Assembly: GCA_002238645.1 (NCBI GenBank)
Contig: MPMT01000004.1
Coordinates: 1-64,000, forward strand
Source: Alphaproteobacteria bacterium bin52
GTDB lineage: Bacteria; Pseudomonadota; Alphaproteobacteria; Thalassobaculales; Thalassobaculaceae
Direction: 5' to 3'
DNA length: 64,000 nt
In this document: positions 18,572-28,034 of the stretch, piece after piece
Position numbering within the stretch: the stretch's first letter is position 1
Layout of the letters: each line of letters starts with the position of its first letter
Notes under the pieces: generated by a model
Databases searched by the model: none
The model's input: the letters and a program-made list of their open reading frames with translations, nothing else
What the model was told of the DNA's origin: nothing
Program-made: the position numbers and the translations under genes

Positions 18572-19624
18572 ATGGCAACCCCGGGTCCGGTCAGCAGCAC
18601 CCACAGGTTCGACGAGGCGGCACTTGCGCGTTACCTGGACAGCCAGGGAATGCCGGGGTTCGGTGCCGGGATCGCGGTCCGCCAGTACCAGGGCGGACAG
18701 TCGAACCCGACCTTCGAGATCACCGCCGGCCCGCACCGCTACGTGCTGCGCAAGAAGCCGCCGGGCAGGCTGCTTCCGTCCGCGCATCTCGTCGAGCGCG
18801 AGTACCGGGTGATGAAGGCGCTTGCCGGGACCGCAGTCCCGGTGCCGGTCATGCATCACCTGTGCGAGGACGCGGAGGTCATCGGCACCCCGTTCTTCCT
18901 GATGGACCATCTCGACGGCCGGGTCGTCGACGACACGTCGCTGCCGGGAACCTTCACACCCGACGAGCGCGCCGTGATCTACGACTCCATGAACCAGGTG
19001 CTGGCGGCCCTGCACCAGGTGGACCTGGCGGCGGTGGGACTGGGGGACTTCGGCAGGACCGGCGCCTACGTCCAGCGTCAGATCGACCGCTGGACCCGCC
19101 AGTTCGAGGCAGCGAAGACCGATCCGATGCCGGACATGGACGCGCTCATGGCCTGGCTGCCGGCCCATGTTCCCGACCATGACGAAACCTCGATCGTTCA
19201 CGGTGACTTCCGGATGGGCAACCTGATGCTCCATCCCGTCGAGCCGCGGGTGGTCGCGGTGCTCGACTGGGAGCTGTCGACGCTAGGCCATCCGCTGTCG
19301 GACCTCGCCTACAACGTGATGCCCTGGGTCCTGCCCCACGACGGTACGTCACTGAACGGGCTGGTCGGACTGGATCTGGCGGCCGAGGGCATTCCGGCGA
19401 TGGAAGCCTACGTGCAGGCCTATGCCCGACGGACCGGGCGCGGCGTTATCGACAGTTTCAGTTTCTTCCTCGCGTTCTCGTGTTTTCGGCTCGCCTCGAT
19501 CTGCCAGGGCGTCTATGCCCGCGGTCTTCAGGGCAATGCCAGTTCCGACAACGCCGTCGAGGTGGGTGCCAAGGCGCCGCGCCTGGCCCGGGTCGGCTGG
19601 GAAATCGCCCGTTCCATCGATTGA
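18572..19624 (+). CDS. APH-like phosphotransferase (ACAD10/11 N-domain type)
   Basis: 350 aa. Aminoglycoside-phosphotransferase-fold kinase. The ATP-site strand GQSNPTFEITAGPHRYVLRKKP lies in the first 70 residues, the Brenner motif HGDFRMGN near 210, and the metal-binding DWELSTLGHPLSDLAY near 231. This subtype is found next to, or fused to, acyl-CoA dehydrogenases (ACAD10/11) and phosphorylates hydroxyacyl-CoAs so that the phosphate can be eliminated. It is not an antibiotic-resistance gene by its sequence neighbourhood. Preceded by AGGAGGA, last gene of the SDR operon. The ACAD11-like gene at 23156 is a natural partner. Confidence 0.85.
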   Translation: MATPGPVSSTHRFDEAALARYLDSQGMPGFGAGIAVRQYQGGQSNPTFEITAGPHRYVLRKKPPGRLLPSAHLVEREYRVMKALAGTAVPVPVMHHLCEDAEVIGTPFFLMDHLDGRVVDDTSLPGTFTPDERAVIYDSMNQVLAALHQVDLAAVGLGDFGRTGAYVQRQIDRWTRQFEAAKTDPMPDMDALMAWLPAHVPDHDETSIVHGDFRMGNLMLHPVEPRVVAVLDWELSTLGHPLSDLAYNVMPWVLPHDGTSLNGLVGLDLAAEGIPAMEAYVQAYARRTGRGVIDSFSFFLAFSCFRLASICQGVYARGLQGNASSDNAVEVGAKAPRLARVGWEIARSID

Positions 19625-19954
19625 ACGGCGCCGCGCGCCGGTTGCGGCCGACCACCTGCAGATCGGCCATGTGTCGCGTCATCGCGACCAGACGGGAGGT
19701 TGTGCGCGGTACAGGAGACGCGGAGTGTTCATTCGGGCCAGGGCCCGGATCCGAACGGAGGCCGGGGCGCGGGTCGGGCGATACCGCCGCGCCCTGCCGT
19801 CGCCCGGGGATGGCTGTCGTCCGGTCAGGTCCCGGACGCAGGCCGGCCAGAACCGGTTTGCCGCGTTCAACCGGGGCGGGTGACGTTGGCCGGCCGCGAA
19901 AGCGCCCGGCGCAACCGGCAACGACGCATACCGGATCACTCTTGCGGCGCGGTG
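19625..19954 (+). other. intergenic stretch between convergent genes
   Basis: 330 bp between the stop codons of the kinase-like gene and the TonB receptor. The first 25 bases are a GC-only inverted-repeat-like run (cggcgccgcgcgccgg) that could terminate either transcript, but it has no U tract. No protein-like frame was recognised in the rest. Confidence 0.4.
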
Positions 19955-22420
19955 TCAGAACTGCACGCTGAGGGTTGCGAAGAACGTGCGTCCCCAGTCG
20001 GCTTCCGTGGGTCCGTCCACGCTGCTGGGATTGGCGGTATTCACCGAGAGACCGGCGTCGGTCACGTTGAATATCCCCGCGGAAAGCCGCGCGCCTTGCA
20101 GCAGGGGGTCCGTCCAGTCCAGCGTCACGTCGTGCCCGAGCCAGGACTTGAACTGTCCCGAACCCGTCCTGTAGCCGGCACGGTAACTGACCGCCCACGT
20201 GGCGGTGACCTCGCCGCGCCTTGCCAGGATACCGACACGGGCGGCGTTCCTGGGAATGGCCAGCTCCCGCTCTGTGCCCGCGATGTCGGCCGTGGCGTCT
20301 GTGACGTGCCGCCATACCCCGCGCACGCCGACCAGTCCCCAATCTGTGAGCGCACCCCAGCCGAACCGGAGATTGCCGCCGGTAAGCTCGGTGTCGACGA
20401 CGTTTTGGTAACTGTCGTGGATGGTGATGTCCGCACCAGTGCGCTCGATGCAGTCGGTCGTGTTGTCGTGCGCGCACTCGGGCAGGTTCAGCATGGCCCA
20501 GTCGGCCCTGTTCTGCCCCGGCAGTCCGGACCGGGAAAGCCGGTACAGTTCCATACCCACGAAGAGCGGACCCCTGCGGGCCTCCGCACCGACGGCGAAC
20601 CTGTCGGCATCCGAGGGATCGAGATCCGGGTTGCCTTGGGTCACACGCGGCACCTGCCGGGGGTTGGCGCCAGCAGCGCAGGAGCGGGGCGGAGCTCCAG
20701 GCCCCGGGTCGCATTCGACATAGGGATGATCCTGCGACTCGACGGCGTAGAGATGCAGCATCGAGGGCGCCCTCTGTCCCGTGCTCCAGGAGCTGCGAAG
20801 CGTGACCAGGTCGGTCAACCGGTATTCCGCTCCGACGCGCCAGGAGCGCATGTCGCCGATATCGTCGTACTCGGCCCCGCGCGCCCCGGCCCTGATGTCA
20901 AGGTCCGCGGTCAGCGGCAGCGACATCTCCGCGAAGGCCGCGGCACCTTCGCGTTCGCCGGCGTAACTGACCCCGCCGGATCCGAGCACCTCGTCGACGC
21001 CGTAGGTCATTCCGTCGTTGCCGTGGAACTGCAGTTTTCGGTGCGCCTTCCCTCTCCCGAGTTCGACCCCCGCGGTCCATGCCGCGTCACGGTCGCCGAT
21101 CCCGAACCCGGAACCTTCCAGCGCCAGCCGGACGTCCTGACCGCTCGACCCCGCCCTGTTGTCCTCCCGCACGCTGCTGTTCCTGATGGCCTCAAGGTGC
21201 GCGGGGTCGGTCGAGAACGGATCCTCCAGGTCGTAGTTGCCCGACAGGATTTCCGACTGGATCGTCGCGGTGTGCACGAAGGTGTTGCCGTTCTCGGAGA
21301 CATTCCACTCGTAGGCGCTGACCCTGACCTCGTAGCCGAGATCATCGGTGAGCCGACCCTCGACACTCGCCGCGACATCGAACTCGTCGAAGTCCGATTT
21401 CCAGTCCCGGTTCCCGTGCCCGACGAAGCGATGTCCCACGCCGAACAGGTCATTGCCGTCCGCGATCGTCGAGCCGGCGGATTCGTTGATGGCGTCAAGC
21501 AGGTCCTGGTCCGGGACAAAGGCAAAGGCGCCCACCGGCGGCGCGTACCGGAACACGCTATCGCTCTTTACGAAAATTCCGTCCACGTGGAGGCTGGCGT
21601 CTTCGTCGAGCGGGTGCTCCAGGTCCAGGAACGCACTGTGCTGCCTGTACCTTGTGCTGTTCCACATGATGTCCCCGTAGGCGAAACCACAGCCCTGGTC
21701 ACCGTTGCGGATGCCCGGTGGATTGGTAAGCGGCCCGGTATAGCCGTTCGCCGGGTCGCACTCGCCAAGGGCGGCCGACCGCAGCCCGGCAAACTCTCCC
21801 TCCTCGTCCAGTTGGACCACATAGACGGTGTTGCCGCCGAGGCTGACGTTCTGCGCCTGGCTGAACGAGCCGCCTGGCTGCCAGGCGGAGCGGCTGTACT
21901 CGCGACTGCGCGCGGTGATCTGCTCGCGATACAGGCTGTCCACGCCAAGCGTCAGGCGTCCCTCCCCGACCGCACCGCCCCAGAGGACGCTGCCCTGCGA
22001 GCCGTCACCACCATCCTGGGTCGGCATCCGTGCGAGCGCCCGGGTTTCGAAACCGTTCAGACTGTTCCGCAGCACGACGTTGATCGCGCCGCGAACCGCG
22101 CTGCCGCCAAGGGTGCCCAGGCTTTCACCACTGATGATCTCGATACGCTCGATGGCCGAAATGGGCAGGGTTTCCAGTTCGGATGCAGTTGTCGCATAGG
22201 GTCTGCCGTTGACCAGGACGAGCACCGGTTGTCCGCCGGTGAGGAAGTAGCGGGAGATGCCGGTGTCCAGCAGTTCCTCAAGCGTCTGGGCACCGGAACG
22301 CCCCAGGAAGTCGCGTTCGTAGGTGGCGACGACGCGCGGCTGGGGCGCGAGGGAACCGGCATGGGCCGCGGTCACGGTCAACGCGGCGAAAACGGCTAGC
22401 GAAGCCAGTACCGATCTCAT
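19955..22420 (-). CDS. TonB-dependent outer-membrane receptor
   Basis: 821 aa. A 22-stranded outer-membrane barrel with N-terminal plug, importing a scarce ligand using TonB energy. A signal peptide (MRSVLASLAVFAALTVTAAHAG) is followed by a plug with LEELLDTGISRYF, VLVLVNGRPY, LPISAIERIEIISG and GGSAVRGAINVVLR. Many alternating aromatic/charged strands lie in the barrel and the C-terminus FFATLSVQF ends in Phe as required for Bam assembly. The open frame extends 58 codons upstream; the start at 22420 is fixed by the signal peptide and GGAGG before it. No TonB/ExbBD or siderophore genes are nearby, so the ligand is unknown. Confidence 0.9.
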   Translation of the reverse strand: MRSVLASLAVFAALTVTAAHAGSLAPQPRVVATYERDFLGRSGAQTLEELLDTGISRYFLTGGQPVLVLVNGRPYATTASELETLPISAIERIEIISGESLGTLGGSAVRGAINVVLRNSLNGFETRALARMPTQDGGDGSQGSVLWGGAVGEGRLTLGVDSLYREQITARSREYSRSAWQPGGSFSQAQNVSLGGNTVYVVQLDEEGEFAGLRSAALGECDPANGYTGPLTNPPGIRNGDQGCGFAYGDIMWNSTRYRQHSAFLDLEHPLDEDASLHVDGIFVKSDSVFRYAPPVGAFAFVPDQDLLDAINESAGSTIADGNDLFGVGHRFVGHGNRDWKSDFDEFDVAASVEGRLTDDLGYEVRVSAYEWNVSENGNTFVHTATIQSEILSGNYDLEDPFSTDPAHLEAIRNSSVREDNRAGSSGQDVRLALEGSGFGIGDRDAAWTAGVELGRGKAHRKLQFHGNDGMTYGVDEVLGSGGVSYAGEREGAAAFAEMSLPLTADLDIRAGARGAEYDDIGDMRSWRVGAEYRLTDLVTLRSSWSTGQRAPSMLHLYAVESQDHPYVECDPGPGAPPRSCAAGANPRQVPRVTQGNPDLDPSDADRFAVGAEARRGPLFVGMELYRLSRSGLPGQNRADWAMLNLPECAHDNTTDCIERTGADITIHDSYQNVVDTELTGGNLRFGWGALTDWGLVGVRGVWRHVTDATADIAGTERELAIPRNAARVGILARRGEVTATWAVSYRAGYRTGSGQFKSWLGHDVTLDWTDPLLQGARLSAGIFNVTDAGLSVNTANPSSVDGPTEADWGRTFFATLSVQF

Positions 22421-22821
22421 CACCACTCTCCTCCCTGTTGGACGACACGGTCTGCGAACGTTCTTCAAGAAATCAGACGTCTTTATGTCACGCGGTGAAC
22501 CCCGGGCCGCTTCCTCCGGCCCCGCCTGTACCCCTGCGCAACGGTTCAGGTCCCGGAGCATCACAGAATACCCATTTCGTATTGGTCTCGCCAAATGCTA
22601 CCCGGCCCGGTGCAATTCACACCCGGTTGCCAGACCGGCAGGCTGCGTGATCGGGGCCGTCACCGGCAGTCCGGGAGGTGCGCGGCGGTAGTTTCCGGGA
22701 CCGGCGACCAACGGTTCTCGCACCATGTCGCCGGCACGGGCTTCCGCACCCCCCCGAATCGCCGCCGGGGCACCGCCCGGACGAACACGATGCCTGCCGA
22801 AGACGGTGCATGGTGTCGTTC
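22421..22821 (-). other. intergenic stretch upstream of the TonB receptor
   Basis: About 400 bp. The part nearest the receptor holds its ribosome site (GGGAGGAGAG) and a locally AT-richer segment (22460-22490 and 22560-22600) that would suit a promoter. No regulator binding site (for example a Fur box) could be recognised. Confidence 0.35.
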
Positions 22822-23103
22822 CTGACCCCCGTCGAGGGTGTCGAGGCCGGCATTGCCGTTGATGAACTCGTCGCCATACCCGCCGTCCATGGTGTCGCGG
22901 TCGTTCTCGTCGCTGTAGCTCCGCGACCGGTCGTCGCTCGCCGTGTTGTTCCGGTTCGTCCAGCAGGCGCCGTTGCCCTTGAGCGTGTCGTCACCGTGCC
23001 CGCCCGCGACGGAGTCGGCGCCGATGCTGCCGACGTACACGTCGTGCGCCAGGTAGTCGTCGGCCACCGGGGTGCCGCTGCTGTCCGTGTCGCGCCATGA
23101 AAT
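22822..23103 (-). pseudogene. RTX (haemolysin-type Ca-binding repeat) protein remnant
   Basis: In one minus-strand frame the translation contains RTX nonapeptide-like repeats: SVAGGHGDDTLKGNG, TMDGGYGDEFINGNAGLDTLDGGQ, with an ordinary RTX-style lead (SWRDTDSSGTPVADD ... GSIGAD). RTX proteins bind calcium through GGxGxDxLx repeats and are exported by type I systems. Here only about 95 residues of repeats exist, without a convincing start, and the upstream reading merges into the acyl-CoA dehydrogenase gene in another frame. It is best read as a decayed 3' fragment. The TolC homologue at 12034 could have served such a protein. Confidence 0.6.
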
Positions 23104-23155
23104 CGCCCACGGCGTGGCCTCGAACAGGCGCCCGGGCCCGAGGGCGCGCCGGTGT

Positions 23156-24361
23156 TCAGGCGTTGCGGCGAAACTCCTGCTTTGCGATTGCCTCGAGATG
23201 CACTTCGTCGGGGCCGTCGGCGATCCGCAGCACACGGGCATGTCCGTAGGATTTCGCCAGTCGGAATTCCTGGCTGACACCACCTCCGCCATGCACCTGG
23301 ATCGCCTCGTCGATGATGTCGGTGGCCATGCGGGTGGCCATGACCTTGATCATGGCGATTTCCTTGCGTGCCGCCTTGTTGCCGACGGTGTCCATCTTGT
23401 GTGCCGCGTGCAGGACCATCAGCCGGGTGGAGTCGATCCTGATCCGTGCCTCCGCCACCTTGTGGCGCAACGCGCCCATCTCCGACAACTGCACGCCGAA
23501 GGCGGTCCGCGACCGCGCGCGTTCCTTCATCGCCTCGAGCGCGCGCTCCGCCTGGCCGATGCAGCGCATGCAGTGATGAATCCGGCCCGGTCCGAGGCGA
23601 CCCTGGGCGATCTCGAACCCCCTGCCCTCTCCGAGCAGCATGTTCTCCGCCGGGACCCGGACATCGGTAAAGGTCACGTCACCGTGACCATGGGGCGCGT
23701 GGTCGTAGCCGTAGACGGTCAGCGCCCGGTTGATGGTGATGCCCGGCGTGTCGACCGGTACCAGAATCATCGACTGCTGCAGGTGACGCGGCGCGCCCGG
23801 GTCGGTCTTGCCCATGAAGATCATGATCTTGCACCGCCGGTCCAGGATGCCCGAGGTCCACCACTTCCGCCCGTTGATCACGTAGTGCTCGCCATCGCGC
23901 ACGATCGAGGACTCGATGTTGGTGGCATCGGACGAGGCCACGGCCGGTTCGGTCATCGCGAAGGCGGAGCGGATTTCGCCGGCAAGCAGCGGCGTCAGCC
24001 AGCGTTGCCTGTTCTCCTCGCTGGCATAGCGCTCCAGCACTTCCATGTTGCCGGTATCCGGTGCCGAGCAGTTGAACACCTCCGAACCGAAGGACACCCG
24101 ACCCATCACCTCGGAAATCGGCGCGTACTCCAGGTTGGTCAGCCCCGCTCCCCTGTCGGATTCGGGCAGAAACAGGTTCCACAGCCCCTGTTCCCGGGCC
24201 TTCGCCTTGAGTTCATCGAGGATCGGGGGACAGTCCCAGCGATCATCGGCCTCGTCGATCTGGCGGTAGTAGAGTTCCTCGTTCGGATAGACGTGCTCGT
24301 CCATGAACTCCTGGACCCGGGCCCGCAGGTGCTCGGCGCGCTCACTGATTTCCGGAATCAT
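23156..24361 (-). CDS. acyl-CoA dehydrogenase (ACAD11-like)
   Basis: 401 aa. FAD enzyme making the 2,3-double bond of an acyl-CoA. The signature [15 protein letters not shown] is at 134-148, a WWTSG motif near 167-171 and the C-terminal [12 protein letters not shown]. The length and [16 protein letters not shown] segment resemble the ACAD10/11 C-terminal domain, which fits the APH-like kinase gene at 18572. ATG 24361 has GGAGA upstream; a longer open frame that continues upstream is ignored. Downstream gene of the minus-strand catabolic run, 47 bp after the second dehydrogenase. Confidence 0.9.
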   Translation of the reverse strand: MIPEISERAEHLRARVQEFMDEHVYPNEELYYRQIDEADDRWDCPPILDELKAKAREQGLWNLFLPESDRGAGLTNLEYAPISEVMGRVSFGSEVFNCSAPDTGNMEVLERYASEENRQRWLTPLLAGEIRSAFAMTEPAVASSDATNIESSIVRDGEHYVINGRKWWTSGILDRRCKIMIFMGKTDPGAPRHLQQSMILVPVDTPGITINRALTVYGYDHAPHGHGDVTFTDVRVPAENMLLGEGRGFEIAQGRLGPGRIHHCMRCIGQAERALEAMKERARSRTAFGVQLSEMGALRHKVAEARIRIDSTRLMVLHAAHKMDTVGNKAARKEIAMIKVMATRMATDIIDEAIQVHGGGGVSQEFRLAKSYGHARVLRIADGPDEVHLEAIAKQEFRRNA

Positions 24362-24408
24362 GGCAGTCTCCCTGTGCTGCGGCCCGACATGTGGCCGCGG
24401 TGACCCGC

Positions 24409-25542
24409 TCACGCCAGGGCGGCGAAGCGACGGACGTGATGATCGGTGTTGCCGAACTGGGCGTCGATGGTGGAGAGGCGCTTGAAGTAGTGGCCGATGG
24501 CCATCTCGTCGGTCATGCCCATGCCACCGTGCAGCTGCACCGCTTCCTGGCCGACCATGCGGCCGGCGCGGCCGGCCTCCACCTTGGCTGCCGAGGCTGC
24601 CCTGGCGCGCTCGTGAGGGTCGGCGCCATCGACGACACCGGCGGCCCGGTACATCAGCGCGCGAGCAAACTGCTGGGCGCCCAGCATGTCCACCGCCCGA
24701 TGCTGCAGGCTCTGGAACGAGCCGATGGGGACGCCGAACTGCCTGCGTTCCTTCAGGTACGCCGTGGTGAGCCTGACGGCGGCATCCATGGCTCCGGCCG
24801 CCTCGGCGCACAGCAGCACGCAGGCCCTGTCGACAACGGCCTCGATAGCCGATAGTGCATCCTCGGCCTCGCCGAGTACCGCCTCGTCTCCGACCGTGAC
24901 CCCGTCGAGCGTGACTTCCGAGGCGCGCATGCCGTCAACCGTCGGGTAGGAGCGCAACGACACGCCCTCGGCGTTGCGAGCCACGAGGAACAGGCTGATC
25001 CCCTCCCGGTCGGTCGTCGCGCCGGCACTGCGTGCCGAGACGACAAGAGTGTCCGCGGTCTCGGCGTTGTGCACCACTGCCTTCGCACCTTCGAGCCGCC
25101 AGCCGGACCCGTCGCGGGTCGCGGTGGTCTCGACATGCGAGAGTGCATACCGTGAGCGCGGTTCGACATGGGCAAGCGCGAGCAGATGTTCACCGGCTGC
25201 AACCGCCGGAAGTATCCGGTGCCTCTGCTCGGTCGAGCCGGCAGTCGTGACACAGCCGGCTCCGAGCACGATCGAGGACTGGTAGGGTTCGACGACAAGG
25301 CCGCGCCCGAGCGACTCGAGAAGCACCGCGACATCGACCGTCGAGCCGCCGAGCCCGTCACAGTCCTCGGGGAACGGCAGGGCCAGCCAGCCGAGTTCGG
25401 CGAAGGTGTTCCAGGTCTCCCTGCTGAAACCGCCATCCCGCGCCATGGCCTCGCGCCTGGCGGAAAAGTCGTACTCGTTCTCGACAAACCGGTCGGCGCT
25501 TTCGGCCAGCAGCCTCTGGTCTTCGGTGAAGGTGAAGCTCAT
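24409..25542 (-). CDS. acyl-CoA dehydrogenase
   Basis: 377 aa. Starts [20 protein letters not shown], the usual N-terminal helix. The substrate and FAD region around [12 protein letters not shown] is less conserved than in the paralogue at 25591. The C-terminal part has [21 protein letters not shown], typical of the family. Pairs of one ~400 aa and one ~375 aa acyl-CoA dehydrogenase are found in bacteria as heteromeric enzymes for branched or cyclic CoA esters (for example steroid side chains), so this and the 25591 product may form one complex. The start at 25542 is chosen over an upstream one because it begins the helix and has GGAGC nearby. Confidence 0.88.
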   Translation of the reverse strand: MSFTFTEDQRLLAESADRFVENEYDFSARREAMARDGGFSRETWNTFAELGWLALPFPEDCDGLGGSTVDVAVLLESLGRGLVVEPYQSSIVLGAGCVTTAGSTEQRHRILPAVAAGEHLLALAHVEPRSRYALSHVETTATRDGSGWRLEGAKAVVHNAETADTLVVSARSAGATTDREGISLFLVARNAEGVSLRSYPTVDGMRASEVTLDGVTVGDEAVLGEAEDALSAIEAVVDRACVLLCAEAAGAMDAAVRLTTAYLKERRQFGVPIGSFQSLQHRAVDMLGAQQFARALMYRAAGVVDGADPHERARAASAAKVEAGRAGRMVGQEAVQLHGGMGMTDEMAIGHYFKRLSTIDAQFGNTDHHVRRFAALA

Positions 25543-25590
25543 CGGTCTTGCTGCTCCGGGCTGCGGTGGATTCGACAATGGCGGAGCAGG

Positions 25591-26787
25591 TCAGAGCCCG
25601 AGAACCGCCTTGGCAATGATGTTCTTCTGGATCTCGTTCGACCCGCCGTAGATCGACGCCTTGCGCCAGTTGAAGTAGTGCGGAGCGATGGCGGCCGCGT
25701 GTTCCGGCCCCACCGGATCCTCGTTCCAGCCGGTCTGCATCGCTTCGGGAATGTACGGGTGCGCATAGTTGCCCACCGCCTCGAACAGGAGTTCGGTGAT
25801 CCCCTGCTGCAACCGGGTTCCGCGGATCTTGAGAAACGACGCCTCCGGTCCCGGTCCCTTGCCGGCAGTCTCGTCCGACAGTACCCGCAGCACCAGGGCT
25901 TCAAGTGCGAGCAGGTCGATTTCCAGGCCGGCGATCTTCTCGCGGAACCGCTCGTCCTCGAGCAGTGGCCTTCCGTCGCTCATCTCGACCGACGAGACCT
26001 GCCGCAGCCGCCGCAGCTGCGCCTTGGACCGGCCGACCGCGGCGATACCGGTTCGCTCGTGGCCAAGCAGGTACTTGGCATAGGTCCAGCCGCGGTTTTC
26101 CTCACCGACCCGGTCGTGCACGGGGACCCGGACGTCCTCGAGGAATACGTCGTTGATCTCGGTGCTGCCGTCGATGGTGCGGATCGGGTATACGGTGACT
26201 CCCGGCTGGTCCATGTCGATCAGCAGGAACGAGATGCCCTCCTGGCGCTTGCCCTCGCTGGAGGTCCGTACCAGGCAGAACATCCTGTTGGCGTGCTGTG
26301 CGAGCGACGTCCAGGTCTTCTGCCCGTTCACCACGTAGTGGTCGCCCTTCAGCTCGGCGCGCGTCTGCAGCGATGCGAGGTCGGATCCCGACCCCGGTTC
26401 GGAGTAGCCCTGGCACCACCAGTCGTCCGAACGCAGGATGCGCGGAAGGTAGTACTCCTTCTGCCACCGGCTGCCGAAGGCCATCAGCACCGGTGCGACC
26501 ATGACCACGCCGAAAGCGATGACCGGCGGGGCCCCGGCCAGCGCACACTCCTCCTCGAAGATGTGCTTCTGCATCGGTGTCCAGCCTGTGCCACCGTGCT
26601 CGACCGGCCAGCCGGGCGCGATCCAGCCGCGTTCGTACAGCTGTTTCTGCCAGGCGACATGTTCTTCCCTGCTCAACCGGTACCCGGTCATGGTCTTGCG
26701 CCGGATGTCGTCGGTCACGGCGTCCTCGAGGAACCCCCGCACCTCATCACGGAATGCCTGTTCGTCGGGTGTCAGGACCAGCTCCAT
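25591..26787 (-). CDS. acyl-CoA dehydrogenase
   Basis: 398 aa. Starts MELVLTPDEQAFRDEVRGFLEDAV. The FAD/substrate signature is CQGYSEPGSGSDLASLQTRA and the nearby loop NGQKTWTSLAQHANRMFCLVRTS. It has the later motif GGSNEIQKNIIAKAVLGL, where the GGSNEI-like end carries the FAD-contacting residues. Its layout matches FadE17/FadE28-type subunits that pair with a second, shorter dehydrogenase, here the gene 48 bp downstream. The ribosome site is GAGAGGGAG. 13 bp separate it from the thiolase gene upstream. Confidence 0.9.
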   Translation of the reverse strand: MELVLTPDEQAFRDEVRGFLEDAVTDDIRRKTMTGYRLSREEHVAWQKQLYERGWIAPGWPVEHGGTGWTPMQKHIFEEECALAGAPPVIAFGVVMVAPVLMAFGSRWQKEYYLPRILRSDDWWCQGYSEPGSGSDLASLQTRAELKGDHYVVNGQKTWTSLAQHANRMFCLVRTSSEGKRQEGISFLLIDMDQPGVTVYPIRTIDGSTEINDVFLEDVRVPVHDRVGEENRGWTYAKYLLGHERTGIAAVGRSKAQLRRLRQVSSVEMSDGRPLLEDERFREKIAGLEIDLLALEALVLRVLSDETAGKGPGPEASFLKIRGTRLQQGITELLFEAVGNYAHPYIPEAMQTGWNEDPVGPEHAAAIAPHYFNWRKASIYGGSNEIQKNIIAKAVLGL

Positions 26788-26800
26788 GTCACGCTCCCTC

Positions 26801-27982
26801 TCAGAGGACCTCGAACAGGCCCGCAACACCCATGCCGCCACCGACGCACATCGTGACCACGACGTGCCTGGCGCCCCGGCGCTTGCCCTCGATCAGGATG
26901 TGACCGGTCATGCGGGCACCGCTCATCCCGTAGGGGTGGCCGATGGAGATCGAGCCGCCATTGACGTTGAGCCTGTCGTCGGGGATTCCGAGCTGGTCGC
27001 GGCAGTACAGTACCTGTACGGCGAAGGCTTCGTTCAGTTCCCACAGGTCGATGTCGTCGATGCCGAGCCCGTGGCGTTCAAGCAGGCGGGGGACCGCGAA
27101 GACCGGACCGATCCCCATCTCGTCCGGTTCGCAGCCGGCGACCGCCAGGCCCTTGTAGAGGCCGAGCGGCTCGAGGTTGCGGCGCTCGGCGAGGCGCGCG
27201 TCCATGACCACGCAGGCCGAGGCACCGTCGGACAGCTGGCTGGCGTTGCCGGCGGTCACGAAGTGCTCCGGTCCGCGAACCGGTTCGAGTGCCGTCAGTC
27301 CCTCCATGTTGGTCCCCGGCCGGTTGCCCTCGTCGCGGTCCAGCACGACGTCGCGCGAGCTGATCTCGCCGGTGTCCCGGTCCTTGACCAGCATGGTGGA
27401 TGGCAGCGGCACGATCTCGTCATCGAACCGTCCGGCCTGCTGGGCGATCGCGGTCCGCCGCTGGCTCTCGCAGGCATAGGTATCCTGTGCCTCGCGGGAC
27501 ACGCCGTAGCGGTGCCCGACCGTGTCCGCGGTCTCGATCATCGGCATCCAGAGCTCGGGCTTGGTCTCCATGAGCCCGTCCTCGGTCAGGCCGTTCTGAT
27601 TCATGTTCGGCGAGACCAGACTGATCGACTCGAGTCCGCCGGCGACCATCACCGGGACCTGGTCCATGACCACCCGCTGGGCCGCCATCGATATGGTCTG
27701 CAACCCGGAACTGCAGAACCGGTTGACCGTGGTGGCGCTGCTGGTGACCGGCAATCCCGCCTTGATCGCGCACTGGCGCGCGATGTTGAAGCCGGTGGCG
27801 CCCTCGGGGAAGCCGCAGCCGATGATGACGTCCTCGACCTCACCCGGCTCGACCCCGGCCCTCTCGACAGCATGACGGACCGCATGGCCTCCCATCACCG
27901 CTCCGTGGGTGTTGTTGAACGCGCCGCGAAACGCCTTGCCGATCGGTGTCCGCGCCGTCGAGACGATGACTGCTTCCCGCAT
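26801..27982 (-). CDS. acetyl-CoA C-acyltransferase (thiolase)
   Basis: 393 aa, standard length. Cleaves 3-ketoacyl-CoA with CoA, the last step of beta-oxidation. The nucleophile is Cys90 in [10 protein letters not shown]; the base motif [10 protein letters not shown] and the second active-site Cys in [10 protein letters not shown] are both present. Start 27982 ([18 protein letters not shown]) is the canonical thiolase N-terminus and has GGAGGA before it; a longer open frame upstream is not used. It is followed by the acyl-CoA dehydrogenase genes and preceded by the bifunctional hydratase/dehydrogenase (52 bp). Confidence 0.93.
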   Translation of the reverse strand: MREAVIVSTARTPIGKAFRGAFNNTHGAVMGGHAVRHAVERAGVEPGEVEDVIIGCGFPEGATGFNIARQCAIKAGLPVTSSATTVNRFCSSGLQTISMAAQRVVMDQVPVMVAGGLESISLVSPNMNQNGLTEDGLMETKPELWMPMIETADTVGHRYGVSREAQDTYACESQRRTAIAQQAGRFDDEIVPLPSTMLVKDRDTGEISSRDVVLDRDEGNRPGTNMEGLTALEPVRGPEHFVTAGNASQLSDGASACVVMDARLAERRNLEPLGLYKGLAVAGCEPDEMGIGPVFAVPRLLERHGLGIDDIDLWELNEAFAVQVLYCRDQLGIPDDRLNVNGGSISIGHPYGMSGARMTGHILIEGKRRGARHVVVTMCVGGGMGVAGLFEVL

Positions 27983-28034
27983 GGTTTCCTCCCTGTTCGC
28001 CGCTGTCCCCGGCGGTCGTGTGTCCCGTCCGGAT

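Noticed and set aside
19700-22399. 899 aa plus-strand frame antisense to the TonB receptor
   Set aside because: Shadow of a GC-rich gene; the receptor has signal peptide, plug and terminal Phe.
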